Source: CAZIOH01 sp964540815 (GTDB lineage Bacteria > Myxococcota_A > Polyangia > Fen-1088). From it: a stretch of DNA of 64,000 nt. The stretch lies in assembly GCA_964540815.1 (NCBI GenBank), contig CAZIOH010000021.1, positions 1 through 64,000 of the forward strand. Direction: 5' to 3'. Below are positions 8,953-15,979 of this stretch, piece after piece (positions within the stretch are counted from its first letter, which is position 1; the number at the start of each line of letters is the position of its first letter). The notes below the pieces were generated by a model. The model saw only the letters and a program-made list of their open reading frames with translations, had not been told where the DNA came from and searched no databases. The position numbers and the translations under genes are program-made.

Positions 8953-8979
8953 TTTTCGGCTTCCGGCGCGAAATCTTGA
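8953..8979 (-). promoter_or_regulatory. Sigma-28-like promoter for the ATPase/STAS pair
   Basis: Read on the minus strand: TCAAGAT, 12 bases, then GCCGAAAA (7 of 8 to the FliA -10 GCCGATAA). The start-to-start spacing is 19, as in the enteric FliA consensus. It lies 69 bp upstream of the ATG at 8884 and back to back with the plus-strand site at 8995. Confidence 0.6.
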
Positions 8980-8994
8980 GGATGGCTCACGAGG

Positions 8995-9022
8995 TCAAGT
9001 TCCAGGGTGGGGTCGCCGATGT
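8995..9022 (+). promoter_or_regulatory. Sigma-28-like promoter before the first CheX-like gene
   Basis: TCAAGTT (8995-9001), 13 bases, then GCCGATGT (9015-9022), matching 6 of 8 bases of GCCGATAA. Start-to-start spacing is 20. The -10 box ends 17 bp before the ATG at 9040, so the leader would be short but still includes the GGGAGG ribosome site. Confidence 0.55.
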
Positions 9023-9039
9023 GGTCCGGGAGGATCACC

Positions 9040-9573
9040 ATGGGCACCCTGGACATGAACGAGCTGGCCCGCGTGGTCTCCAACGTGACGCGGACCATGT
9101 GCGGCGTCTCCTTCGTGGTCGGCGAGGGCGGCGACCGTGGTGAGTCCATCTGCAGTCGCATGCTGGTGCTCCCCTTGATCGGACTTCGCCGGATCAACAT
9201 CGTCATGTCCTGCGACACCGCGACCGCGCGCAACCTGGCGGCGTCCATGCTGCGCCGACCTCTGCAGGAAGTCGCGCGGGCGGAGGTGGATTCGGCCCTG
9301 CGGGAGCTGCTCAGCATGGTCGGCGGGCAGGTGGTGAACGTCATGCAAGTGGATCAGACGCTCGGGGCGATCCGCGCCATCACGCTGGCCGACCTGGTGG
9401 CTGAAGGGGCGGGCGGCTTCGGGGGCTCGGCCTTGCTCCGCGGCTCGGGCAGCGCCGACCTCCGGCTCTGGGTCTACGAGGTCGTCAGCGATGCGGACGC
9501 GGATGAGAGCGGCCCGCAGATGTCCTTCGGTGCACGCGGGGCGGGACTGGTTCGTCGCCTGCTTCGTCGCTGA
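9040..9573 (+). CDS. CheX-like chemotaxis phosphatase-family protein with altered active site
   Basis: 177 residues from the ATG at 9040, preceded by GGGAGG; a GTG at 9007 is also in frame. It aligns with the two CheX-like proteins at 9658 and 23718 (VSNVTRTMCGVSF near the N terminus; VDQTLGAIRAI after the active-site helix). CheX/CheC phosphatases use Glu-x2-Asn to place water on phospho-CheY. Here the motif reads Glu89-Leu-Leu-Ser92, so Asn is replaced by Ser. The C-terminal 30 residues are an extra basic tail. It may bind CheY without efficient hydrolysis, or act on a different partner. Family call is fairly sure; activity is doubtful. Confidence 0.75.
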   Translation: MGTLDMNELARVVSNVTRTMCGVSFVVGEGGDRGESICSRMLVLPLIGLRRINIVMSCDTATARNLAASMLRRPLQEVARAEVDSALRELLSMVGGQVVNVMQVDQTLGAIRAITLADLVAEGAGGFGGSALLRGSGSADLRLWVYEVVSDADADESGPQMSFGARGAGLVRRLLRR

Positions 9574-9595
9574 GGGAAATTCGGCCCGCCATGTG

Positions 9596-9623
9596 TCAAG
9601 CCAGGCGGCGATTCCACCGATCA
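9596..9623 (+). promoter_or_regulatory. Sigma-28-like promoter before the second CheX-like gene
   Basis: TCAAGCC (9596-9602), 13 bases, then ACCGATCA (9616-9623), 6 of 8 to the FliA -10. Spacing is 20, identical to the sites at 8995, 12292, 15857 and 32519. The ATG at 9658 is 34 bp past the -10 box. Confidence 0.5.
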
Positions 9624-9657
9624 AGCAGTTGCGCGGCAAATGCGCTGGAGATCTCTC

Positions 9658-10113
9658 ATGACCGAGCTTCCGGATGCTGAGCTGCTGGCCACCCTGGTGT
9701 CCAACGTGACCGAGACGATGTGTGGCATCTCGTTTTGCCCGGAAGGCTCGCCCGTGGACGAGGGGGCCCACTCCTGGCGGGTGGCGTCCTTGCCCATCTC
9801 CGGAGAGCGCCCGCTGCGGGTGATCCTCTCGTCCGATCAGAAGGGCTGCGAGGGGCTCGGCGCGGCCCTGCTGCACTTCCCCGCGCACGAGCTCGAGCCC
9901 GACATGATCGACGACTCCCTGTGCGAGCTCCTGAACATGGCGGCCGGGCAGATCAAGCGGGCCCTCTCGATCGATCAGGCCCTGGGACTTCCCAGGATCG
10001 TTCCGGGCGTCCAGGGACAGGCCTTGTTTCAGGCCGCCAAGAAGCAGGGCATCTTGCTACGAAGCCGGGGACCCCTCGATCTGCTGATCTGGGTCACCGA
10101 AGAACCAAGTTGA
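9658..10113 (+). CDS. CheX-like CheY-P phosphatase
   Basis: 151 residues from the ATG at 9658, chosen for the GGAG six to seven bases upstream; an ATG at 9640 is also in frame. The phosphatase signature is intact: Glu90-Leu-Leu-Asn93 in DDSLCELLNMAAG, the E-x2-N motif of CheX. It is very similar to the protein at 23718, with E90 and N93 at the same residue numbers. It lies 30 bp before the REC-REC-STAS gene, so the receiver domains of that protein are its most likely substrates besides the CheY proteins. Cytoplasmic; no signal peptide. Confidence 0.82.
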   Translation: MTELPDAELLATLVSNVTETMCGISFCPEGSPVDEGAHSWRVASLPISGERPLRVILSSDQKGCEGLGAALLHFPAHELEPDMIDDSLCELLNMAAGQIKRALSIDQALGLPRIVPGVQGQALFQAAKKQGILLRSRGPLDLLIWVTEEPS

Positions 10114-10143
10114 GGCGAGGGCATTTAGTTCGGAGGGACGCGC

Positions 10144-11337
10144 ATGGCCAGGATTCTCACAGTTGATGATAGCCGCTCGGTACGCATGATCGTGGCCCGG
10201 GAGCTGCGGGCGCTCGGTCACGATCTGGACGAGGCGGAGGACGGGGAGAAGGGGCTCGAGAAGCTGGAGGAGCTGACCTTCGATCTGGTGATCCTCGACA
10301 TCACCATGCCGGTGATGGACGGTCCCGCGATGCTGGCCAAGATGCGCGAGGGCGGTAACAAGACCCCGGTGCTGATGCTGACCTCCGAGTCCAAGCGCTC
10401 GATCATCGCGAACCTGATGAAGCTCGGGATCGACGACTACATCCTCAAGCCCTTCAACGCCGAGGACCTGAAGTCCAAGGTGGCCAAGGTCCTGCGTCAG
10501 GACATCGGGGCGCCGGTGCCGGTGGCCAGCGCCAGCGAGGTGGGGCGGCCAGCCGCCGCGTCGGGGGGCGGGGGCGGCGGGGCCGGAGCCTCCGCGGGCG
10601 GTTCCGGGGGCGATCCGGCCGCGGCCAACCGCGCCTTCGTCGACATCCTGGTGATCGACGACATGGAGAACGTCCAGAAGCGCCTGCGCCAGATGGTGCC
10701 CGAGCACCTCAGCGTGGCCGGGGCGCTCAACGCCCAGACCGCCATCGCGGCCTGCCGGGACCGCGGGGTGCGCGCCATCCTGATCGACAACGACATGCCC
10801 GACGTCAACAGCGTCGCCCTCATGCGCCAGGTGCGCGCGCTGCAACCGAAGGCGGTGGTGCTGGCCCTCTACGTGCGCACCAGCAACAACGTGCTCGAGG
10901 TGGCCAAGAGCAACGGGTTCGACGGGGTGCTGATGAAGCCCTTCGACGTGGGAGCGGTCGAGGACTTCCTGCTCCAGTACTTCAACAGCCAGGATCTCGT
11001 CAGCAAGGACGACAACGTCCTCAAGGTCTCCAAGTTCAAGGGGCGCGAGAACCGCCTCGACGGCTACTTCATCGAGGTGGTCTCCAACATCACCAAGTAC
11101 TCGGAGGAGATCGCCGCCGCCTGCTACGGGGAGATGGTGCTCGACGTGAGCGCGGTCCCCCCCAACGCCGAGAAGGTGGCCCGCATGATGCTCGAGCTGA
11201 ACACCCGCATCTCCAAGATGGGGATCGAGATTCGCCTGGTCGGCAGCCCGGAGATCGCCAAGACCCTCAAGCAGTACACCGAGACCGCCCAGATGCCACT
11301 TTACGCCAGCGTCGACGAAGCGCTGCGCATGTCCTGA
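10144..11337 (+). CDS. Double-receiver response regulator with C-terminal STAS-like domain
   Basis: 397 residues. REC1 (about 3-120) has LTVDDSRSVRM, acceptor Asp52 in LDITMPVMDG and Lys in LKPFN. A Gly/Ala-rich linker (about 125-160) follows. REC2 (about 165-285) has LVIDDMENV, LIDNDMPDVNS and LMKPFD. The last 100 residues look like a STAS fold: GEMVLDVSAVPP, then IRLVGSPEIAKTL and MPLYASVDEAL. A phosphorylatable DSxG serine is not evident. It sits between a CheX-like phosphatase and an HDOD protein, and the whole trio recurs at 23718-26351. Phosphorylation by the CheA kinases with a STAS-mediated output is the simplest reading, but it is inferred. Confidence 0.85.
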   Translation: MARILTVDDSRSVRMIVARELRALGHDLDEAEDGEKGLEKLEELTFDLVILDITMPVMDGPAMLAKMREGGNKTPVLMLTSESKRSIIANLMKLGIDDYILKPFNAEDLKSKVAKVLRQDIGAPVPVASASEVGRPAAASGGGGGGAGASAGGSGGDPAAANRAFVDILVIDDMENVQKRLRQMVPEHLSVAGALNAQTAIAACRDRGVRAILIDNDMPDVNSVALMRQVRALQPKAVVLALYVRTSNNVLEVAKSNGFDGVLMKPFDVGAVEDFLLQYFNSQDLVSKDDNVLKVSKFKGRENRLDGYFIEVVSNITKYSEEIAAACYGEMVLDVSAVPPNAEKVARMMLELNTRISKMGIEIRLVGSPEIAKTLKQYTETAQMPLYASVDEALRMS

Positions 11338-11347
11338 CGGGGGGGCC

Positions 11348-12241
11348 ATGGCTTCCCCCAACGTGCCGCCGGCGAGCTCGGCCGAGCGGCTGGCCGAACA
11401 GCTCCAGCGCATCATCACCAAGCGCATCGAGGAGGACAGCCTGGTCCTCCCGATGTTGCCGCTGGTCGCGACCAAGTGCCTCGAGGTCCTGAAGAACCCC
11501 AACTTCTCGCTCAAGGATCTGGCGGCGGTGATCGAGAAGGACCCGATCGTGACGGTCCAGCTCCTGCGCTTCGTGAACTCCGCCGCCATCGGGACCCGGG
11601 AGCCCATCAAGAAGGTCCAGGACGCGGTGGCGAGGCTCGGGGTCAACCAGCTCAAGACCTTCCTGGTCGAGGCTGCCACCCGCAGGCTCTTCGAGTCGAA
11701 GGACACCCGGATCCTGAACACCAACAAGCGCATCTGGGAGCACTCCCTGGTGGTGGCGTCGGTGGCGGCGGACATCGCCGCGCTGGCGAACTCGGGGGAC
11801 GCCGAGACCGCCTACCTGGCCGGGCTCCTGCACGACGTGGGTAAGCCGGTGGTGGCGGCCATGCTGCTGGAGGCGGAGCGCAGCATCCGCCTCAGCCGCC
11901 CCGACGCCGTCTGGATCAGCCCGGCGGACTTCCTGACCGTGGTCCAGAAGATCCATCGGCCGCTCGGGATCAAGCTGGCCCAGAAGTGGGAGGTCCCGGA
12001 GCCCGTGATCCGGGCGATCCGCGACTGTGACGACTACGACAGCTCGGAGCGGTCGTCGGCGGCCAACGCGGTTCGGCTGGCCAACGCCATCGTCAAGGAG
12101 CAGGGGATCTACGAGGGCGAAGTGAACAAGGACGACGTCGAGGCGATGGTGATGATCGGGCAGTCGGTGCTGGGGGTGGACATCGGCGCCTGCCGCCAGC
12201 TGGTGGGCAGCGTGCGGGCCGCCGTCAAGGCCTACCTGTAG
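11348..12241 (+). CDS. HDOD-domain protein (trio I)
   Basis: 297 residues. After an N-terminal helix the HDOD domain spans about 30-240: LPMLPLVATKCLEVLKNPNF, IEKDPIVTVQLLRFVNSAAIG, and the HD-like remnants WEHSL and LLHDVGKPVVAAM. HDOD proteins are HD relatives without proven hydrolase activity that often relay signals to cyclic-di-GMP or chemotaxis outputs. The gene begins 10 bp after the REC-REC-STAS stop, with GGGGGG as the likely ribosome site, and is clearly cotranscribed. It is strongly similar to the protein at 25464 (shared STRPLFESKD-type segment). Confidence 0.88.
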   Translation: MASPNVPPASSAERLAEQLQRIITKRIEEDSLVLPMLPLVATKCLEVLKNPNFSLKDLAAVIEKDPIVTVQLLRFVNSAAIGTREPIKKVQDAVARLGVNQLKTFLVEAATRRLFESKDTRILNTNKRIWEHSLVVASVAADIAALANSGDAETAYLAGLLHDVGKPVVAAMLLEAERSIRLSRPDAVWISPADFLTVVQKIHRPLGIKLAQKWEVPEPVIRAIRDCDDYDSSERSSAANAVRLANAIVKEQGIYEGEVNKDDVEAMVMIGQSVLGVDIGACRQLVGSVRAAVKAYL

Positions 12242-12291
12242 CTCGTGCCGCCGTCGGCTCAGCGTCGCTGCGGCGCCGGGCCCGCGGTGGG

Positions 12292-12319
12292 TCAAGTTTT
12301 CCGGCCAGGCGTCCGAGAG
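12292..12319 (+). promoter_or_regulatory. Sigma-28-like promoter before the membrane kinase operon
   Basis: TCAAGTT (12292-12298), 13 bases, then TCCGAGAG (12312-12319), which keeps CCGA and one A of the FliA -10. Spacing is 20. It lies 38 bp before the GTG start of the kinase and is the weakest -10 of the set. Confidence 0.4.
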
Positions 12320-12357
12320 CAGATCACCTCGAAGACCGAGGAGAAGGGGCGTGACAC

Positions 12358-14481
12358 GTGGGGAGAGCTGACTCGGCGGGGCGAACGACGGAGGTGGCCA
12401 AGGCCGCAGGGTCCGCAGGCGGCGCCGACAGGGGCGCGCGGGCGGGGGCTGGACTGAGGTTCAAGCTGCTCGTCGGGTGCATGACGCCGCTGGTGGTGGC
12501 GGCGGGCCTCCAGGCGATCTACGCGGTGTCGGCGGAGAGAGCCGCCATGCTGGGCGGGCTCGAGGAGAAGGCCCGCTCGCTGGCGGAGTTGATGGTGGAC
12601 GTGGTCGGGCCGAGCCTGGCCCTCGACGATCCGCACGGGGTCGAGGAGGGCCTCGGGTACGTCGAGCGTGACTCGGACTTCGCGTTCTCGGCCGTGCTGG
12701 CGGCCGACGGACGGGTGGTGGGATTCCAGGGCCCCGCGGCCCGGCGCGCGGAGCTGGTGGCGCCGCTGTCGCTGGTGTCCGTCCCGCGGGTGCTGCCCGG
12801 GCGAGACGTGCTGGTGGCGCTGCACCCGCTCCGCCCCGGCACCAAGGAGCTCGGCACCGTGGCGATCGGGCTGCGGACCGCCAGCGCGCGGGCCGCGGTC
12901 GCGCGCATGGTGGTCCGGGTGGTGGCCATCGCGACCGTCGGTATCCTGGTGGCGCTGGGGGTGGTCCTGCTGATGGCCTCCGCCATCCTGCGCCGCAACC
13001 GCGATCTCAAGCTCATCATGGACAACGTGGGACAGGGCTTCCTGTCGGTCAAGCGCAACGGGGAGCTCCTGCCCGAGCACTCCGCGATCCTCGAGACCTG
13101 GTTTGGACCCTGGAAGCCGGGGCATCCCATCTGGGGGTACCTGGCCACGGAGGCTCCCCAGCTGGCCGACTGGTTCGAGCTGTTCTGGGACAACGTCACC
13201 GCCGAGATCCTCCCGGTCGAGGTGGCCCTCTCGCAGTTGCCCAACCGGACGCTGGTGGGGCAGAAGACCTTCGAGCTGCTCTACCGCCCGATCCACCGCG
13301 GGACCCAGCTGACCCACATCCTCATCGTCATCTCGGACATCACGCCGGCGGTCGAGCGCGAGCGGGCCACCGTGGAGCAGCGCGAGCTGGTCAGCCTCTT
13401 CCAGTGGTTGCTCAAGGATCGGCACGGCTTGCTGGAGTTCTTCGCCGACGGAAAGCGCCTGAAGGACGACATCTGCGCGGCGGCGCCCCCGGCGGCGGCC
13501 GCGGCGTCGAGCCGGGTGGCGCTCAAGCGCCAGGTTCACACCCTCAAGGGAAACTGCGGGGTCTTCAACCTGAGCAGCGTGGCGGGGGTCTGTCAGGAGC
13601 TCGAGACCCGGATCGCCGAGGAGGCGGCCGGGCTCTCCGGCGAGGACCGCGGCAAGCTCGACAAGGCGTGGCAGGACGCCGAGGGGCGGCTCCAGCTCCT
13701 GCTCGGGGAGGCCGACGAGACCCGGCGGCTCGAGATCGAGGCCTCCGAGCACCAGGCGCTGCTCGCCGCCATCGGGCAGGGGGCGCCGCACCCGGCGCTC
13801 TTCGAGCTGGTCTGCACCTGGAGCGGGGAGCCCGTGCGCCGTCGCCTCGACCGCCTCGGGAAGCAGGCGAGCGCGCTGGCCCGGCAGCTCCACAAGGGCG
13901 AGATCTCGGTGCGGGTCGACGCCGGAGGACTGCGCTTGCCCAAGGGGGCCCTGGCCGCCTTCTGGAGCAACATCAGCCACGTGGTGCGCAACGCGGTCGA
14001 CCACGGTCTCGAGCTCCCCGAGGAGCGTGCAGCCTCCGGCAAGTCCGAGGCAGGTTCCCTCACCCTGCGGGCCTCGGTGCGCGGCGGCCGCCTGGTGGTG
14101 GAAGTCGAGGACGACGGGCGGGGGGTCCCATGGGAGAAGCTGGCTCTCCGCGCCATCTCGCTCGGTCTGCCCGCCGAGACCCCGGCCGATCTGGTCGAGG
14201 CGCTCTTCAGCGACGGCGTCTCGACCCGCGACGAGGTGACCGAGATCTCCGGGCGTGGCGTGGGGATGAGCGCGGTGCGGGCCGCCTGCCTCGAGACCGG
14301 CGGCACGGTGCAGGTGTCGAGCCAGCCGGGGCGCGGTACCCGGTTCGAGTTCTCGTGGTCGGCCGAGGTCCTCACCCGCGGTCCGGTGCCGAGCCCTTCC
14401 AAGCCTGGAACCACCGCCAGCGGGCACGCGGCGGCGCCCGGCGCCCAGCTCCCGGGTCCCGGCCGGGTTCAGGCCCACTGA
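12358..14481 (+). CDS. Membrane-bound CheA-like histidine kinase without a CheW domain
   Basis: 707 residues from a GTG preceded by GAGGAGAAGGGG. A first membrane helix (about 37-56), an extracytoplasmic sensor (about 57-185) and a second helix (186-210) lead to a PAS-like stretch. Next come an Hpt-like domain with His394 in RQVHTLKGNCGVF and a CheA-type HATPase (VVRNAVDHGLELP, VEDDGRGVPW, ISGRGVGMSAVR). No CheW/P5 domain follows, so it should sense directly rather than through an MCP array. The sensor resembles that of the MCP at 34285. The CheY at 14515 is 33 bp downstream and is the likely phosphate receiver. Confidence 0.82.
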   Translation: MGRADSAGRTTEVAKAAGSAGGADRGARAGAGLRFKLLVGCMTPLVVAAGLQAIYAVSAERAAMLGGLEEKARSLAELMVDVVGPSLALDDPHGVEEGLGYVERDSDFAFSAVLAADGRVVGFQGPAARRAELVAPLSLVSVPRVLPGRDVLVALHPLRPGTKELGTVAIGLRTASARAAVARMVVRVVAIATVGILVALGVVLLMASAILRRNRDLKLIMDNVGQGFLSVKRNGELLPEHSAILETWFGPWKPGHPIWGYLATEAPQLADWFELFWDNVTAEILPVEVALSQLPNRTLVGQKTFELLYRPIHRGTQLTHILIVISDITPAVERERATVEQRELVSLFQWLLKDRHGLLEFFADGKRLKDDICAAAPPAAAAASSRVALKRQVHTLKGNCGVFNLSSVAGVCQELETRIAEEAAGLSGEDRGKLDKAWQDAEGRLQLLLGEADETRRLEIEASEHQALLAAIGQGAPHPALFELVCTWSGEPVRRRLDRLGKQASALARQLHKGEISVRVDAGGLRLPKGALAAFWSNISHVVRNAVDHGLELPEERAASGKSEAGSLTLRASVRGGRLVVEVEDDGRGVPWEKLALRAISLGLPAETPADLVEALFSDGVSTRDEVTEISGRGVGMSAVRAACLETGGTVQVSSQPGRGTRFEFSWSAEVLTRGPVPSPSKPGTTASGHAAAPGAQLPGPGRVQAH

Positions 14482-14514
14482 CACCCAACCGAACAGGATC
14501 CGAGAGGAGCTCTC

Positions 14515-14895
14515 ATGGCGAAGACCCGAGTGTTGGTGGTGGACGATTCGGCGACGGTGCGGCAGCAGGTCGGCTCGGCGCTGAGCCAGGCTGGGTTCGA
14601 GGTCCACGAGGCGGTGGACGGCGCGGACGGCGCCAGGAAGATCGAGGCCGTCTCGGGGATCGCGGCGGTGGTGTGTGACGTCAACATGCCGAACATGAAC
14701 GGGATCGAGATGATCGAGAGCGTCAAGGCCGCAGGGAAACATCCGCGGCTGCCCTTCCTGATGCTCACCACCGAGGGGGTGGCCGAGCTCAAGCAGCGGG
14801 CCAAGCAGGCCGGCGCCAAGGCGTGGATGGTGAAGCCATTCAAGGCCGAGGTGCTGGTGAGCGCGGTCCAGGCCCTGATCAAGACGGCCGGCTGA
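14515..14895 (+). CDS. cheY: CheY-type response regulator of the membrane kinase operon
   Basis: 126 residues, one receiver. LVVDDSATVRQQVG carries the acidic pair, Asp55 in VCDVNMPNMNG is the acceptor, the Thr pair is in LTTEG and the Lys is in VKPFKAE. The ribosome site is GAGAGGAGC. It lies between the CheA-like kinase and the MCP-like/CheZ-like gene. It is nearly a twin of the orphan CheY at 27763 (same DDSATVRQQVG, LTTEG and AGAKAW) and clearly different from the CheY proteins at 3472 and 22440. This suggests a separate signalling line with two regulators. Confidence 0.92.
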   Translation: MAKTRVLVVDDSATVRQQVGSALSQAGFEVHEAVDGADGARKIEAVSGIAAVVCDVNMPNMNGIEMIESVKAAGKHPRLPFLMLTTEGVAELKQRAKQAGAKAWMVKPFKAEVLVSAVQALIKTAG

Positions 14896-14907
14896 GGCGA
14901 CGACCAG

Positions 14908-15831
14908 ATGCAGATGCAGACGGCTGACCAGCACAAGATCCTGTCGGAGGTCTCGAGCATGCGCGCCATGGTGCGGGAGCGCCTGCTCGGAATGACCGGG
15001 ATGACCGAGCGGGAGGTCCTGGCGGCGGGTCAGGGGCTGAACGACGTGGTCGAGCGGGCGCGCGAGCACGTCAACCTGACCCGGGGCGTCCTGGAGGCGG
15101 CGGCCGCCGGTGGTCCCATCGGCCAGGACGGCGCGCGCAGCGGGGAGACCGCGGCGGAGCAATCCCAGGCCATGACCGACTTCCTGTCCGAGATGTCGGG
15201 CCACCTCGCGGCCCAGCTCGAGCATGCGGCCACGGCGCATTCCAACTCGACCGAGATCCGCAGCGCCGCCAAGTCGATCGCCGCGCTGTCGCAGGCGGCC
15301 CACTTCCTGGCCCTGAACGCCAAGATCGAGACCGCCAAGATCGCCCGCGGCGGCGGGGTGTTCTCGGCCATCTCGACCGAGATGCAGGCGCTGTCGACCG
15401 AGGTGCAGAGGGCCAACGCTCAGATCGCCGAGCTCGGCGCCAACCTGGTGGACGCCATCCCACGGGTGTCGGCGCTGGCGTTTCGCATGGAGGCGCTGAC
15501 CGAGGAGTTCTCGAACCGCCTCAGCGACAGCATCCGGCAGGTGCGCGAGGAAGAGCAGCAGATGCGCGAGAACATCATGCACGTCATGCAGACCGGAGAC
15601 CGGATCCTGGCGGAGGTGCTGGCGCGGGCGGGTGAGAGCCTGTCGCACCTGCAGTTCCAGGACTCGACGGCGCAGGGATTGCTCGAGATTGACCGCTGGC
15701 TCCACGATCTCGAGGTCCGCGTCGCCGCGTGCCTGGAGGTGGAGGTCTCGCCCATCCCCCCGCTGCACATGACCATCGGGGGCAGCAGCGACTACGATCC
15801 CGCCAACGCCGGCGAGCTCACGCTGCTCTGA
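14908..15831 (+). CDS. Soluble MCP-like helical protein with a CheZ-like phosphatase motif
   Basis: 307 residues, no membrane segment, helical throughout. A degenerate MCP tip is visible at LALNAKIETAKIARGGGVFS (about 135-152), where the normal ALNA-x-IEAARAGE consensus has lost key residues. About 100 residues later is LQFQDSTAQG, with Asp252-x3-Gln256. This matches the FQDLTGQ active-site segment of E. coli CheZ, where Asp143 and Gln147 act on phospho-CheY. The gene starts 12 bp after the CheY gene. A CheY-P phosphatase built on an MCP-like coiled coil is the favoured reading; a non-catalytic MCP-like scaffold is the alternative. Confidence 0.7.
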   Translation: MQMQTADQHKILSEVSSMRAMVRERLLGMTGMTEREVLAAGQGLNDVVERAREHVNLTRGVLEAAAAGGPIGQDGARSGETAAEQSQAMTDFLSEMSGHLAAQLEHAATAHSNSTEIRSAAKSIAALSQAAHFLALNAKIETAKIARGGGVFSAISTEMQALSTEVQRANAQIAELGANLVDAIPRVSALAFRMEALTEEFSNRLSDSIRQVREEEQQMRENIMHVMQTGDRILAEVLARAGESLSHLQFQDSTAQGLLEIDRWLHDLEVRVAACLEVEVSPIPPLHMTIGGSSDYDPANAGELTLL

Positions 15832-15856
15832 GACCGGGGGGGGCCGAGTGGGCGGC

Positions 15857-15884
15857 TCAAGTTAACCCAGTGCGCCGCCGAACT
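15857..15884 (+). promoter_or_regulatory. Sigma-28-like promoter before cluster II
   Basis: TCAAGTT (15857-15863), 13 bases, GCCGAACT (15877-15884), which keeps GCCGA. It is 95 bp upstream of the ATG at 15980. No comparable site precedes cheB at 18021, so this promoter may drive much of cluster II. Confidence 0.5.
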
Positions 15885-15907
15885 GTCTTAGCTCGTGGGT
15901 CAAGTGT

Positions 15908-15936
15908 GGGCGTCTGGGCGTCGGGCGTCGGGCGTC
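15908..15936. repeat. 7-bp tandem repeat, unit GGGCGTC, four copies
   Basis: Copies at 15908-15914, 15916-15922, 15923-15929 and 15930-15936, with one extra T after the first. It lies between the sigma-28-like site and the start of the globin-MCP gene. Heptamer arrays of other sequence occur at 17961 and 51597. Confidence 0.75.
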
Positions 15937-15979
15937 AGGCAGGTCCCGGATGCACAGGGATCTCTTGGATAGGAGCGGA

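Noticed and set aside
12292..15768. Very long open frames opposite real genes (also near 34620-38705 and 41384-45430)
   Set aside because: High third-position GC removes stop codons from the opposite strand. The translations lack domains, and the plus- or minus-strand partner in each case is a clear known gene.
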